DNA of 57,257 nt from Streptococcus danieliae. Lineage in GTDB: Bacteria; Bacillota; Bacilli; Lactobacillales; Streptococcaceae. The notes beneath the pieces were generated by a model. The model was not told the DNA's origin. It searched no databases and saw only the letters and a list, made by a program, of their open reading frames with translations. The stretch lies in assembly GCF_009767945.1 (NCBI RefSeq), contig NZ_WSRS01000002.1, positions 1 through 57,257 on the forward strand. Reading direction: 5' to 3'. Position numbers and translations under genes: made by a program. This document shows positions 33,092 to 43,745 of the stretch, piece by piece; the stretch's first letter is position 1, and the number at the start of each line of letters is the position of its first letter.

Positions 33092-34714
33092 TTAATTTTT
33101 CCAGAGTTCTTGAACCTTAGCTTGAACTTCTTCATTTTCAAGGAATTCATCGTAGGTTTCGTCAATCCGGTCAATCACACCATTTTTAGAAAGGACGATG
33201 ATGTGGTTGGCTAGGGTTTGAATAAACTCATGGTCATGACTGGCAAAGATAATGCTTTCTTTAAAGTTTTTCAAGCCATCGTTAAGGCTGGAGATAGATT
33301 CCAAGTCTAAGTGATTGGTTGGATCATCAAGAACCAAGACGTTAGATTTCAGCAGCATCATTTTTGATAACATGACGCGGACCTTTTCTCCCCCTGACAA
33401 GACGTTGACAGCCTTGTTGACTTCATCTCCACTGAAGAGCATGCGTCCAAGGAAGCCACGGAGGAAGGTATTGTCATCTTCTTCTTTACTTGCAAATTGA
33501 CGTAACCAATCGAGGATCGATTCATTGCCAGCAAAGTCTTTGGAATTATCTTTTGGTAGGTAGCTTTGACTGGTGGTTACCCCCCACTTGACAGTTCCTT
33601 CATAGTCGATATCTCCCATAATGGCACGAATGAGTGCAGTTGTCTGGATATCGTTTTGTCCGATGAGGGCTGTTTTATCACCTGGGCGGAGAATGAAGCT
33701 GATGTTGTCAAGGATTGTTTCACCATCAATTTTGACACTGAGGTTTTCGACTGTCAAGAGGTCATTCCCAATTTCACGTTCTGCTTTGAAGTTGATAAAT
33801 GGGTATTTGCGGCTGGAAGGGACGATTTCTTCCAAGACAATCTTATCAAGCATTTTTTTACGGGAGGTTGCCTGTTTTGACTTACTTGCATTTGCTGAGA
33901 AACGTGCCACAAACTCTTGGAGTTCTTTGATTTTCTCTTCTGCTTTGGCATTACGGTCAGCTTGCAATTTGGCAGCCAATTCACTTGATTCTTTCCAGAA
34001 GTCGTAGTTTCCAACGTATAGTTGAATTTTTCCAAAGTCAAGATCGGCCATATGGGTGCAGACCTTATTGAGGAAGTGACGGTCGTGGGAGACGACGATG
34101 ACGGTGTTGTCAAAGTCAATCAGAAAGTTTTCTAACCAGGTGATGGATTGAATGTCCAAACCGTTGGTCGGCTCATCGAGGAGGAGAACGTCTGGTTTAC
34201 CAAAGAGAGCCTTGGCTAAGAGAACCTTCACCTTTTCACCATTGGTCAATTCACTCATGTTTTGGTAGTGAAGCGCTTCTGGGATATTGAGGTTTTGGAG
34301 TAGTTGTGCTGCTTCACTTTCTGCTTCCCAACCACCCAACTCTGCAAAAAGACCTTCGAGTTCGGCAGCTCGAACCCCGTCTTCATCAGAAAAATCAGCT
34401 TTCATATAAATAGCATCTTTTTCTTTCATAATGCTATAAAGATGCTCATTTCCCATGATAACGACATCAATCACGCGCTCGTCTTCATAGTCAAAGTGAT
34501 TTTGACGAAGGACAGATAGACGTTCGTCTGGACCGAGGCTGATCTGACCAGTACTTGGTTCGATGTCTCCGGCTAGAATTTTTAGAAAAGTGGATTTTCC
34601 GGCCCCATTGGCTCCAATGAGACCATAGGTATTTCCTTCTGTGAATTTGATGGTTACATCATCAAAAAGTTTGCGATCACTGAATCGCAATGATACGTCT
34701 GTTACTGTTAACAA
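33092..34714 (-). CDS. ABC-F protein (YbiT-like) with degenerate second Walker A
   Basis: A 540-residue soluble twin-ATPase of the translation-associated ABC-F class. NBD1 has Walker A GANGAGKST (about 35-43), a relaxed signature LTNGEKVKVLLAKAL and Walker B LLLDEPTNGLD. The inter-domain linker SANASKSKQATSRKKMLDKI matches YbiT proteins. NBD2 has signature LSGGEKVRVMLSKMML and Walker B VLVLDDPTNHLD. Its Walker A, however, reads LIGQNDIQTTALI, with no GKS/T. No membrane segments. Likely acts at the ribosome E site. Monocistronic on the minus strand. Confidence 0.92.
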   Translation of the reverse strand: MLTVTDVSLRFSDRKLFDDVTIKFTEGNTYGLIGANGAGKSTFLKILAGDIEPSTGQISLGPDERLSVLRQNHFDYEDERVIDVVIMGNEHLYSIMKEKDAIYMKADFSDEDGVRAAELEGLFAELGGWEAESEAAQLLQNLNIPEALHYQNMSELTNGEKVKVLLAKALFGKPDVLLLDEPTNGLDIQSITWLENFLIDFDNTVIVVSHDRHFLNKVCTHMADLDFGKIQLYVGNYDFWKESSELAAKLQADRNAKAEEKIKELQEFVARFSANASKSKQATSRKKMLDKIVLEEIVPSSRKYPFINFKAEREIGNDLLTVENLSVKIDGETILDNISFILRPGDKTALIGQNDIQTTALIRAIMGDIDYEGTVKWGVTTSQSYLPKDNSKDFAGNESILDWLRQFASKEEDDNTFLRGFLGRMLFSGDEVNKAVNVLSGGEKVRVMLSKMMLLKSNVLVLDDPTNHLDLESISSLNDGLKNFKESIIFASHDHEFIQTLANHIIVLSKNGVIDRIDETYDEFLENEEVQAKVQELWKN

Positions 34715-34776
34715 TGGACTTCTCCTATTTTTAATATTATTCTCATTTTACTAGAAAGGAGGCTATTTATCAAATC

Positions 34777-34805
34777 TTGACTTACAATAAGGAAGACTAT
34801 ACAAT
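34777..34805 (+). promoter_or_regulatory. trpS promoter
   Basis: -35 TTGACT (34777-34782), 17-bp spacer, -10 TACAAT (34800-34805), ahead of the T-box leader. Confidence 0.75.
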
Positions 34806-34811
34806 AGTATC

Positions 34812-35087
34812 CATCAGAAAAGTAATTTTGTCTCCTCTCAAGAGAGCTTGTGGTTGCTGGGAACAAGTGGGGAACAGGGTGAAGATTGGGCTGATAGACC
34901 CTTTAAGTTGCTCTTTTATGATTGTGTTAGCTCGTCTTGGCATAGACAGGACTGCTAGGATTTGCTACCTTATAAAAGACTAGAAGGAATAGATGAATAG
35001 AGTAAAAAGAGATGGTTTTCCATAACTGAGGTGGCACCGCGGTATATCGTCCTCACAGAGTTTTTTCTGTGTGGACTTTTCTTTTTA
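34812..35087 (+). ncRNA. T-box leader controlling trpS (specifier TGG)
   Basis: The T-box sequence AGGTGGCACCGCGG (35029-35042) is followed by a terminator hairpin GTCCTCACAGA/TCTGTGTGGAC with T-run (35049-35087). Upstream, CATCAG (34823) pairs with CTGATAG (34891) as the base of stem I. The trinucleotide TGG at 34887-34889 plus a purine sits just before that helix, where the specifier codon is expected, and matches tryptophan. The AGAGAG and GGTTGCTG motifs of stem I are present. Uncharged tRNA-Trp should allow read-through into trpS. Confidence 0.93.
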
Positions 35088-35112
35088 TAATTCGAAATGA
35101 GAAAGGATTTCT

Positions 35113-36135
35113 ATGACTAAACCAGTTATTTTAACAGGAGATAGACCGACTGGAAAGCTCCATATCGGTCATTATGTTGGGAGCTTGAAAAATCGTGTGC
35201 TACTCCAGGAGCAGGGCCAGCACCAGCTATACGTTTTTTTAGCGGATCAGCAAGCTTTAACAGATCACGCCAAGGACCCCCAAACGATTGTGGAATCGAT
35301 TGGGAATGTTGCCTTGGACTATCTAGCTGCTGGACTTGATCCAGCCAAAAGCACTATTTTTATTCAAAGTCAAATTCCCGAGTTGGCAGAATTGTCCATG
35401 TATTACATGAACCTGGTATCACTGGCTCGTCTGGAACGTAATCCAACTGTCAAGACAGAGATTGCCCAAAAAGGTTTTGGGGAGAGTATCCCAACAGGAT
35501 TTTTGGTTTATCCAATTGCCCAGGCTGCAGATATTACAGCCTTTAAGGCAAATTTTGTTCCAGTGGGCAATGACCAGAAACCGATGATTGAGCAAACCCG
35601 TGAGATTGTCCGGAGCTTTAATCATACTTACCAAACAGATGTGTTGGTTGAGCCGGAAGGGATTTATCCTGAGAATGAATCAGCAGGTCGCCTACCAGGT
35701 TTGGATGGCAATGCCAAGATGTCCAAGTCTTTAGGGAACGGTATTTATCTGGCTGATGATATGGATACCTTGCAGAAAAAGGTGATGAGCATGTATACTG
35801 ATTCAAACCATATTCGTGTTGAGGATCCAGGACAAATTGAGGGCAATATGGTTTTCTATTACCTCGATGTCTTTGGTCGTCCGGAGGATGTAGCTGACAT
35901 TCAAGCCATGAAAGACCACTATCAACAGGGAGGTCTCGGGGATGTCAAGACCAAACGTTACTTACTAGAGATTTTGGAAAGAGAACTCGGACCTATTCGG
36001 GAACGCCGCTTAGAATTTGCCCAAGATATGGGACAGGTTTATGAGATGCTCAAAAAAGGGAGTCAGGTTGCTCAAGCAGTGGCTGCGGAAACTCTGGATC
36101 AGGTCAAGGAAGCAATGGGGATTCGCTATTTTTAA
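35113..36135 (+). CDS. trpS: Tryptophanyl-tRNA synthetase
   Basis: A class I synthetase that charges tRNA-Trp. The 340-residue protein has the HIGH motif in [13 protein letters not shown] (about 12-24) and KMSKS in [14 protein letters not shown] (about 194-207), with a helical C-terminal anticodon domain. Regulated by the T-box leader just upstream. Confidence 0.97.
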   Translation: MTKPVILTGDRPTGKLHIGHYVGSLKNRVLLQEQGQHQLYVFLADQQALTDHAKDPQTIVESIGNVALDYLAAGLDPAKSTIFIQSQIPELAELSMYYMNLVSLARLERNPTVKTEIAQKGFGESIPTGFLVYPIAQAADITAFKANFVPVGNDQKPMIEQTREIVRSFNHTYQTDVLVEPEGIYPENESAGRLPGLDGNAKMSKSLGNGIYLADDMDTLQKKVMSMYTDSNHIRVEDPGQIEGNMVFYYLDVFGRPEDVADIQAMKDHYQQGGLGDVKTKRYLLEILERELGPIRERRLEFAQDMGQVYEMLKKGSQVAQAVAAETLDQVKEAMGIRYF

Positions 36136-36151
36136 TCTTAAGTGATACTAG

Positions 36152-36179
36152 TTGACAATTCAGTTGAGAGTGATAAAAT
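36152..36179 (+). promoter_or_regulatory. guaB promoter
   Basis: -35 TTGACA (36152-36157), 16-bp spacer, -10 TAAAAT (36174-36179); ribosome site AGGAGA before the ATG at 36235. Confidence 0.7.
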
Positions 36180-36216
36180 ATTTTAAACCTATCAGGATTG
36201 GCCTGATAAAAGATAA

Positions 36217-37716
<1,500 letters not shown>

Positions 37717-37730
37717 ACCTATAAAACTAA

Positions 37731-37777
37731 AAGGGTCTGACTCCTCTTGAATTGAGGGAGAAGACCCTTATTTTTTT
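37731..37777 (+). terminator. guaB terminator
   Basis: AAGGGTCT...AGACCCTT hairpin with inner CTCCTC/GAGGGAG stem, followed by ATTTTTTT. Confidence 0.92.
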
Positions 37778-37784
37778 ATTAATG

Positions 37785-38147
37785 AGGTTGGGACAAAAGT
37801 TTAGCCTCTCTATTTATGATTAGCAAAATAAGATGACGCAGTAGTTGATTGGGTCTAACAGTATTGTATGCTATTAGAGAGTACCAAATATTGTTTGCTA
37901 AGCAAACTCCAATCGTTCGCCATATGAAGAACACTACATAATCAACCTTGCGGGGGTGGGATGGAAAAGGTCCTGAAGACTTTTTCCATCCCAGCCTAAA
38001 AATAAGGACGCGAGGTAGGTTCGGGGAACCTTTTCAACCTGAGCTAAGAAATTGGAAAGCAAAGTAAGATCCAGTGGATCTTTTTAGTATGAGCCTAAAA
38101 TTAAGAGATCGAATAAACTAATTTTTTTCATCTTAGTTCTGTCCCAC
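37785..38147. repeat. Intergenic repeat segment bounded by TGGGACA / TGTCCCA
   Basis: A 360-bp gene-free segment between guaB and recF. Its outer bases form an inverted pair, TGGGACA (37789-37795) and TGTCCCA (38140-38146). A strong internal hairpin GGGATGGAAAAGG/CTTTTTCCATCCC lies at about 37957-37991. The composition resembles the scattered streptococcal GGCTGGGACA repeats. No ORF with a start signal. A structured RNA is possible. Confidence 0.5.
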
Positions 38148-38149
38148 AC

Positions 38150-38177
38150 CCTTCTTATTGCTCGGAATAAGAAGGGT
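38150..38177. terminator. Stable hairpin downstream of recF
   Basis: The CCCTTCTTATT / AATAAGAAGGG stem lies just beyond the 3' end of recF on the minus strand. It lacks a clear U-run, so termination efficiency is uncertain. Confidence 0.5.
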
Positions 38178-38195
38178 TCGTTAGCCTATTTACCG

Positions 38196-39290
38196 TTATT
38201 GGCTTGTAATTTTTCCTTGATGGATGTTAAAAACCTGTAAATCTACTTGTAAATCTTGTAAATGGTCGAGTGAAGTTGTTGTCAAGAATGTTTGGATATC
38301 ACCGCTAATAGCTTCTAGAAGTCTTGTTTGACGATGATTGTCCAATTCACTCATCACATCATCCAATAAGAGGATGGGACTTTCTCGGGTAACATTTTTG
38401 ATTAATTGAATTTCAGCTAGTTTTAGAGAGAGAATCAGACTTCGTTGTTGGCCTTGGCTGCCATATTTAGCATCAATACCGTTAAGAGAAAAGCGAACAT
38501 CGTCTCGATGGGGACCAACGCTTGTACTTCGTTTGAAGATATCGGTTTGTCTTTTTTCTAAAAGAGCTTGAGTCAAATTCTGAGAAAGGAGTTGTAAATC
38601 ATCTTGTAAATCAACAGAACTCTTGTAATGGACTCTCAAAATTTCTTGATCTTCGGATAAATGTTCTTGTTGAGTTCTGGCTACGGTTTCTAAATCAGCG
38701 AGAAACTGCAGCCGATGTTGGATAACACGAGCACCAGACTGAGCGAGTTGCTCGTCTAAAACATCTAAATAATTGCTGTCAATTTTCTGACTAGATTTGA
38801 GATAGGAGTTGCGTTGTTTTAAGATATACTGGTATTGAGATAGTTCAGCCAAATAGGTGGATTTTATTTGTCCTAAATCCATGTCCACAAACCTCCTTCT
38901 TAAAGAAGGAGAACCTTTAACGAGCTGTAAATCTTCTGGGGCAAATAGGACGACATTCATATGTCCGATATAGTTGGATAGTCGGGCTTGCTTTAAGTGA
39001 TTTACCTTGGTCATCCGTCCCTTACTGGTCCAAGCTATTTCTAATGGTAGTGTCCCTGTTAGCTTTGCTAAAACTCCTTGCAGCTGGAAGTTATCCGTAT
39101 CAAACTGAGTCAACTCTTTGTCAAGACGAGTACGGTGGCTCCGGGTAAGCGCTAAAAAATAAATAGCTTCTAGCAGGTTGGTTTTTCCCTGTGCATTTTG
39201 TCCCAAGAAGACGGTTAGGCCTGGTTGAAATTGGAGCTTGACATCCTTGTAATTTCGAAATTGGTGAATTTGTAGTTCTTTTAACCACAT
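38196..39290 (-). CDS. recF: DNA replication/repair protein RecF
   Basis: An SMC-like ATPase that loads RecA at ssDNA gaps. The 364-residue protein starts [20 protein letters not shown], has Walker [12 protein letters not shown] (about 30-40), signature [16 protein letters not shown] and Walker [13 protein letters not shown]. It follows yaaA with a 1-bp gap. In Bacillus, yaaA-recF sit between dnaN and gyrB; in streptococci the pair is relocated here next to guaB. Confidence 0.97.
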   Translation of the reverse strand: MWLKELQIHQFRNYKDVKLQFQPGLTVFLGQNAQGKTNLLEAIYFLALTRSHRTRLDKELTQFDTDNFQLQGVLAKLTGTLPLEIAWTSKGRMTKVNHLKQARLSNYIGHMNVVLFAPEDLQLVKGSPSLRRRFVDMDLGQIKSTYLAELSQYQYILKQRNSYLKSSQKIDSNYLDVLDEQLAQSGARVIQHRLQFLADLETVARTQQEHLSEDQEILRVHYKSSVDLQDDLQLLSQNLTQALLEKRQTDIFKRSTSVGPHRDDVRFSLNGIDAKYGSQGQQRSLILSLKLAEIQLIKNVTRESPILLLDDVMSELDNHRQTRLLEAISGDIQTFLTTTSLDHLQDLQVDLQVFNIHQGKITSQ

Positions 39291-39291
39291 C

Positions 39292-39645
39292 TTATCTACC
39301 TGGGAACCGAACGGGTTTTCTTTTTGGTTTAGCTTTATCAGGGCTTTGCTGTTTATTTAATTCCTTGACGAGTTGAGCCACTCGTTTTTTTTCTGCGAGG
39401 GCTTCTTGGTGTTCCGCAATCTCTTCTTGACTTGGGGCTATTAATTGGATTTGTAAGTCTAGATTGGGAATTTGAAGGTTGTCTTGCAGGTAGAGTTTTT
39501 TACCACGACGATTTTCTTCTTGTCCATTTAGAAAGACTTGATTTTCGGCTAAAAAAGCTTTCACAGCGCCTCCACTTTGGATAATTCCTAGGTCTTTCAA
39601 TAGGGCTTGTAATGTAATAAATTCATCAAATAATTTGTAGTTCAT
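39292..39645 (-). CDS. yaaA: S4-domain protein YaaA (RecF partner gene)
   Basis: A 117-residue protein with a YaaA/YbcJ-like S4 domain in the first about 60 residues ([35 protein letters not shown]), followed by a charged tail ending [13 protein letters not shown] role in ribosome-related or RNA binding is inferred from the family. Nearly contiguous with recF. Confidence 0.88.
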   Translation of the reverse strand: MNYKLFDEFITLQALLKDLGIIQSGGAVKAFLAENQVFLNGQEENRRGKKLYLQDNLQIPNLDLQIQLIAPSQEEIAEHQEALAEKKRVAQLVKELNKQQSPDKAKPKRKPVRFPGR

Positions 39646-39767
39646 AATATACCTCTGAGGCTATTATAGCATACCCATTCCATTCCTGCTTTGCGGTGTG
39701 TAGAGTATGTTTTTAGAGGGATTAGTGGTATAATGAAATCCTATATAGAATTTATTTCGAGGTGGTT

Positions 39768-41024
39768 ATGGAATTAGTAGATGGCGTACATATACATGTC
39801 ATGAATAGTCATAAATTTAAAAGCAATGTCATCAAGATTCGCTTTACATCTACCTTGTCTCGGTATTCCGTTTCTGCGAGAGCTATTGTGGCGGCTATTT
39901 TGGAAACTGCTAATCAATCCTATCCGCGTTTAAAGGATTTGCAAAGATATTTGGCATCTTTGTATGGTGCGGAATTGTCAACGTCGATCCATATTGTAGG
40001 GGATTTACACTTAGTTGACATTGATTTAATCTTTGTAAAAGACCGATTTTTGAGTAAAAAGCAATTTTTGATTGAGAGGATTTTTGATTTAATTTCCGAG
40101 GTATTGTTTAATCCTTTAATTGAAGATGAGGCTTTTGCGCACTCTTTATTCCAAACTGAGCGAGAGAATTTAATCGAGTTGTCCGAGCGAGAATGGGAAA
40201 ATGATTTTAGCCAGGCACGCAATGAAAGTTTCAAAGCCTTTTATCGAGGCCATCCCGATTTGTCCCTGGCCAATTATGGGAATAAGGAACTACTAGAGTC
40301 GGAGACGGCAAGGTCCACCTATAAAGAATTTCAACGAATGATGCGCGAGGACCGAATCGACTTTCTCTTCTTTGGAGAATTTCCTGAAAAAATGATTCGA
40401 GACCGAATTCGTAGCTGGGATTTACAGCCTCGAAAAGAATTGAAATCCTTAACTCATTTTCAAGCAGAGAGCTCCGTTGTCCAAGAGGTATTTCAAAAAG
40501 CGATGGGGCAACAGTCTGTATTGGATTTGGCCTATTATACCCCTGTTTTTCGAGATGAAAAATCTTATCCAGCCTTGGTTTTATTAAATGCCCTTTTGGG
40601 CCAGTTTCCCCATTCCTTCCTTTTTCGTAAAATCCGAGAGGAGGAGGGACTGGCCTATACGGTTGGTAGTCAGCTTCATGTATTTTCCCATCTCTTCCGG
40701 ATTTATGTAGGATTTGAAGCACCTCAGCGGAATGTGATTTTTAAACAGATTCGTCAAGAAATGAATCGTATCCGAAGAGGTTTTATCAGTGAAGAGCAGT
40801 TGTCCATGAGTAAAAAGATGTTGTTGAATCTGATTGTTCAAGTCGAAGATTCACCCATGGCCATGGTCGAGCGAACTTATCAAACAGCTACGTTTGGTTC
40901 TGCTTACAGTGTAGATGGTTCTTTCCAAAAAGCGATTGAAGCTGTGACACCTAAAGACATTCAAATGGTTGCTAGAAGTTTACAGTTACAGTCAATGATT
41001 TTTTTAGAAGGGAGTAGCGAATGA
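39768..41024 (+). CDS. M16-family peptidase homologue, catalytically inactive-looking subunit (YmfF-like)
   Basis: 418 residues from ATG 39768, chosen because GAGG lies 5 bp upstream; a GTG six bases earlier overlaps that site. The fold pattern is M16 (YPRLKDLQRYLASLYGA, REEEGLAYTVGSQLH, SEEQLSMSKKMLLNLIVQ), but no HxxEH zinc motif is present. It is coupled by a 4-bp overlap to the next gene, which keeps the motif. Together they resemble ymfF-ymfH of Bacillus, also upstream of rodZ-pgsA. Probably a heterodimeric zinc peptidase; substrate unknown. Confidence 0.88.
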   Translation: MELVDGVHIHVMNSHKFKSNVIKIRFTSTLSRYSVSARAIVAAILETANQSYPRLKDLQRYLASLYGAELSTSIHIVGDLHLVDIDLIFVKDRFLSKKQFLIERIFDLISEVLFNPLIEDEAFAHSLFQTERENLIELSEREWENDFSQARNESFKAFYRGHPDLSLANYGNKELLESETARSTYKEFQRMMREDRIDFLFFGEFPEKMIRDRIRSWDLQPRKELKSLTHFQAESSVVQEVFQKAMGQQSVLDLAYYTPVFRDEKSYPALVLLNALLGQFPHSFLFRKIREEEGLAYTVGSQLHVFSHLFRIYVGFEAPQRNVIFKQIRQEMNRIRRGFISEEQLSMSKKMLLNLIVQVEDSPMAMVERTYQTATFGSAYSVDGSFQKAIEAVTPKDIQMVARSLQLQSMIFLEGSSE

Positions 41025-42286
41025 GAAAAATCGAAGAAAAACATTTTTCCAGTATTGATGAGACCTTATTTACCTATCGTTTTTCCAATGGCTTTTTGCT
41101 ACGCATGCTTCCTAAAAAAGGCTTCAAGGAACAGGCTGGTTTACTGACTGTCAATTTGGGTAGTCTAGATTGGAAGGGAAGTGAGCCAGCAGGGCTAGCT
41201 CACTTTTTAGAACATAAAATTTTTGAAGCAGAGTCTGGGGAGGATTTTCTGTTAAAGTTTACAGAATCTGCGACGGATAGTAATGCTTTTACAACCTTTG
41301 GCTACACGGGCTATACCTTTTCTTCCAGTAAGGCTATTACGGAGAATGCACATCTACTTCTAGAAATGATTTCCAGCTTTACTACATCTGTAGAGTCTAT
41401 TGACAAGGAAAAGGAGATTATCCAGCAGGAGTTGGAGATGTATAAGGCGGATCCAGATCAAGTTCTGTTTACAGAAGCTTTAGCCAGGATGTATCCAGAT
41501 ACCCCCTTGGCCATGGAAATTGTTGGCAGCCGTGAATCGATTGCGCAAATAGATTTGAGAGATTTACAGCGTATTTACCAAGATTACTATCACCCACAAA
41601 ACATGCAGTTGTTTCTAATTGGTGATTTCAATCCCCAAGAACTGGTGGACTCACTGACCGAGGGTGTTTCAGGACTGCCAACTACTGTCAGCTCGATACC
41701 AAAAAGAAGTCCTCTGCCTCGTCACCCAGTAGAGTCTGGAAAATCCATGCGGATGGATGTTTCCAAAGCAAAATTGGCCATTGGCTTACGAGGAAATAAA
41801 GGCCTAGGTCAGGAAGATTTATTCCTTTACAAGGTAAAGTTGCAATTGTTCTTTTCCTTATTACTGGGATGGACTTCGCAACGTTACCAAGAGTTACTGG
41901 ATGCAGGAAAAATCGACTATTCCTTTCAATTTGAAATTGATGTTCAAGAGCTTTATCACCATGTATTCTTTTTCTTGGACACGGATGAACCGGTTTCGTT
42001 TTCGCACCAGTTACGAACGATTGTCAAACGTTTTGAACAGTCTAGAGATTTGTCGGAAGAGCACCTTGATTTATTGAAGAATGAGATGTACGGGGACTTT
42101 ATCCGACAATTGGATCACTATGACTTTATCTTTAATAACTATTTGCCCGGGGTTGAAGGATTAAATCTTTTTGACCTCCCAGCCATCCTACCGAATATCC
42201 ATCTTGTCGATGTGCTTGAAGTTGGACGTGAATTTATAGAAAGCTGCGATATGATGGATTTTACGATTTTACCGAATTATACCTAG
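41021..42286 (+). CDS. M16-family zinc metallopeptidase, active subunit (YmfH-like)
   Basis: 421 residues with the inverted zinc motif HFLEH (about 66-70) in GLAHFLEHKIFE and the downstream glutamate region (ENAHLLLEMISSF...EKEIIQQELEMYKADPD). The C-terminal M16 domain is less conserved. Start overlaps the partner gene (ATGA). rodZ follows after 18 bp, so peptidase, shape and phospholipid genes probably share a transcript. Confidence 0.92.
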   Translation: MRKIEEKHFSSIDETLFTYRFSNGFLLRMLPKKGFKEQAGLLTVNLGSLDWKGSEPAGLAHFLEHKIFEAESGEDFLLKFTESATDSNAFTTFGYTGYTFSSSKAITENAHLLLEMISSFTTSVESIDKEKEIIQQELEMYKADPDQVLFTEALARMYPDTPLAMEIVGSRESIAQIDLRDLQRIYQDYYHPQNMQLFLIGDFNPQELVDSLTEGVSGLPTTVSSIPKRSPLPRHPVESGKSMRMDVSKAKLAIGLRGNKGLGQEDLFLYKVKLQLFFSLLLGWTSQRYQELLDAGKIDYSFQFEIDVQELYHHVFFFLDTDEPVSFSHQLRTIVKRFEQSRDLSEEHLDLLKNEMYGDFIRQLDHYDFIFNNYLPGVEGLNLFDLPAILPNIHLVDVLEVGREFIESCDMMDFTILPNYT

Positions 42287-42304
42287 AAAGAGAAGGACCC
42301 TGAT

Positions 42305-43201
42305 ATGAGAAAAGTTACAATCGGTGAAGTATTGCGTCGTGAACGTATTCATCAAGGAAAAAAGTTGAGTCAGCTTCAAAAGGCCGTTGATATTCAAGTA
42401 GAATATCTGGAAGCTCTTGAAAATAATGATTTTGATCAGTTACCAAGCCCCTTCTATGCCCGTTCTTTTATCAAAAAGTATGCTTGGGAGTTGGGACTAG
42501 ACGAAAAGATTTTACTTGCGGCTTATGAAAATGGCTCCATGGTTGCCTACGATGAGATTGAGGTGGACGAAGAACATGGCCGTACGACACGGATTGAAAG
42601 ACGTAAGATAAAATCTTATTTACCGATTTTTTACTTTGTGCTGATATCGTTAGGGATTCTGGGTTCAGTCGGCTACTTTGTTTGGAATTATTCGACCAGC
42701 CACGTGTCTGAAACTCCAATCACCACCTCTAGTAGCAGTCAGGAAGAAAAGGCTTCAGAGGAGGCAAAGCAGCGGGAGCAGTTGGATATTTCTGTTTCTA
42801 TGGTTAATGGCGTAACCTATGTGACTGCAGCTGGAGCTAGTGAACCTGTTGAATTAACAATCAGTAGGTCTAAAGAGACAGATACTTGGGTCACTGTTTC
42901 TGAAACGAGGGCTGCAAGTGGCCTGGCTCTAACTGCAAACGCCCCAAGCTTTAAGGAAGACCTGGTGACCAATTATGAATTTTATATTGGTTTAGGGGAT
43001 CCAAACCTAGTGGAGTTAACTCTGAATGGACAGAAGGTGGCACTGGAGAATTTACCTGAGGAAGCTACAACTCTTGTCCTGCGGACTAGTTCGGCTGCGG
43101 CGCAGAGTTCACCAGCAAGCAGTTCTACAGCTAGTTCTGTAACTGAAGAAGTATCCCAAGATACAGAAGTAGGCCTTCCAAGCGAAGGTTTAGAGGAGTA
43201 A
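42305..43201 (+). CDS. rodZ: Cell-shape protein RodZ
   Basis: A 298-residue bitopic protein: cytoplasmic HTH_25 domain (about 5-72, GEVLRRERIHQGKKLSQLQK...SPFYARSFIKKYA), basic linker (RIERRKIKS), one membrane helix (about 103-123), a Ser/Glu-rich linker, a DUF4115 beta domain (about 155-255) and a Ser/Ala-rich tail. In streptococci RodZ works with MreCD in peripheral wall synthesis. Four bases separate it from pgsA. Confidence 0.92.
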   Translation: MRKVTIGEVLRRERIHQGKKLSQLQKAVDIQVEYLEALENNDFDQLPSPFYARSFIKKYAWELGLDEKILLAAYENGSMVAYDEIEVDEEHGRTTRIERRKIKSYLPIFYFVLISLGILGSVGYFVWNYSTSHVSETPITTSSSSQEEKASEEAKQREQLDISVSMVNGVTYVTAAGASEPVELTISRSKETDTWVTVSETRAASGLALTANAPSFKEDLVTNYEFYIGLGDPNLVELTLNGQKVALENLPEEATTLVLRTSSAAAQSSPASSSTASSVTEEVSQDTEVGLPSEGLEE

Positions 43202-43205
43202 GTTT

Positions 43206-43745
43206 ATGAAAAAAGAAAATATTCCTAATCTTTTAACCCTTCTACGAATCGCCATGATTCCGATCTTTATTCTCATTCTGAGCCTACCAGGTCGGAGGGA
43301 CCTGCATTGGGTAGCCGCTGTGATTTTTGCGGTGGCTAGTTTTACGGATTATTTAGACGGTTATCTAGCCCGCAAGTGGCAGGTGGTGTCGAACTTTGGG
43401 AAGTTTGCCGATCCGATGGCGGATAAGCTTCTGGTAATGTCAGCCTTTATTCTCCTCGTTGGCTTAGGCTTTGTGCCAGCCTGGATTGCTGCCCTGATTG
43501 TGTGTCGTGAGTTAGCAGTCACCGGCTTGCGCTTACTCCTGGTTGAGCAGGGGGGGACGGTGTTGGCAGCCGCCATGCCTGGGAAAATCAAAACCTTCTC
43601 ACAAATGTTCGCGATTATTTTCTACCTTCTCCATTTCTCCTTACTAGCCGACATAACGCTTTACATCGCCTTATTCTTTACCCTATATTCCGGTTATGAT
43701 TACTTTAAAGGCGCATCTTTCTTATTTAAGGATACATTTAAATGA
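43206..43745 (+). CDS. pgsA: CDP-diacylglycerol-glycerol-3-phosphate 3-phosphatidyltransferase
   Basis: Makes phosphatidylglycerophosphate, the precursor of phosphatidylglycerol. The 179-residue membrane enzyme has the CDP-alcohol phosphotransferase signature D-x2-D-G-x2-A-R...G-x3-D-x3-D as FTDYLDGYLARKWQ...FGKFADPMADK (about 46-75). Overlaps ecfA1 by 4 bp. Confidence 0.95.
   Translation: MKKENIPNLLTLLRIAMIPIFILILSLPGRRDLHWVAAVIFAVASFTDYLDGYLARKWQVVSNFGKFADPMADKLLVMSAFILLVGLGFVPAWIAALIVCRELAVTGLRLLLVEQGGTVLAAAMPGKIKTFSQMFAIIFYLLHFSLLADITLYIALFFTLYSGYDYFKGASFLFKDTFK

Noticed and set aside
37785-38147. CRISPR array
   Set aside because: No regularly spaced direct repeats here or anywhere else in the window.
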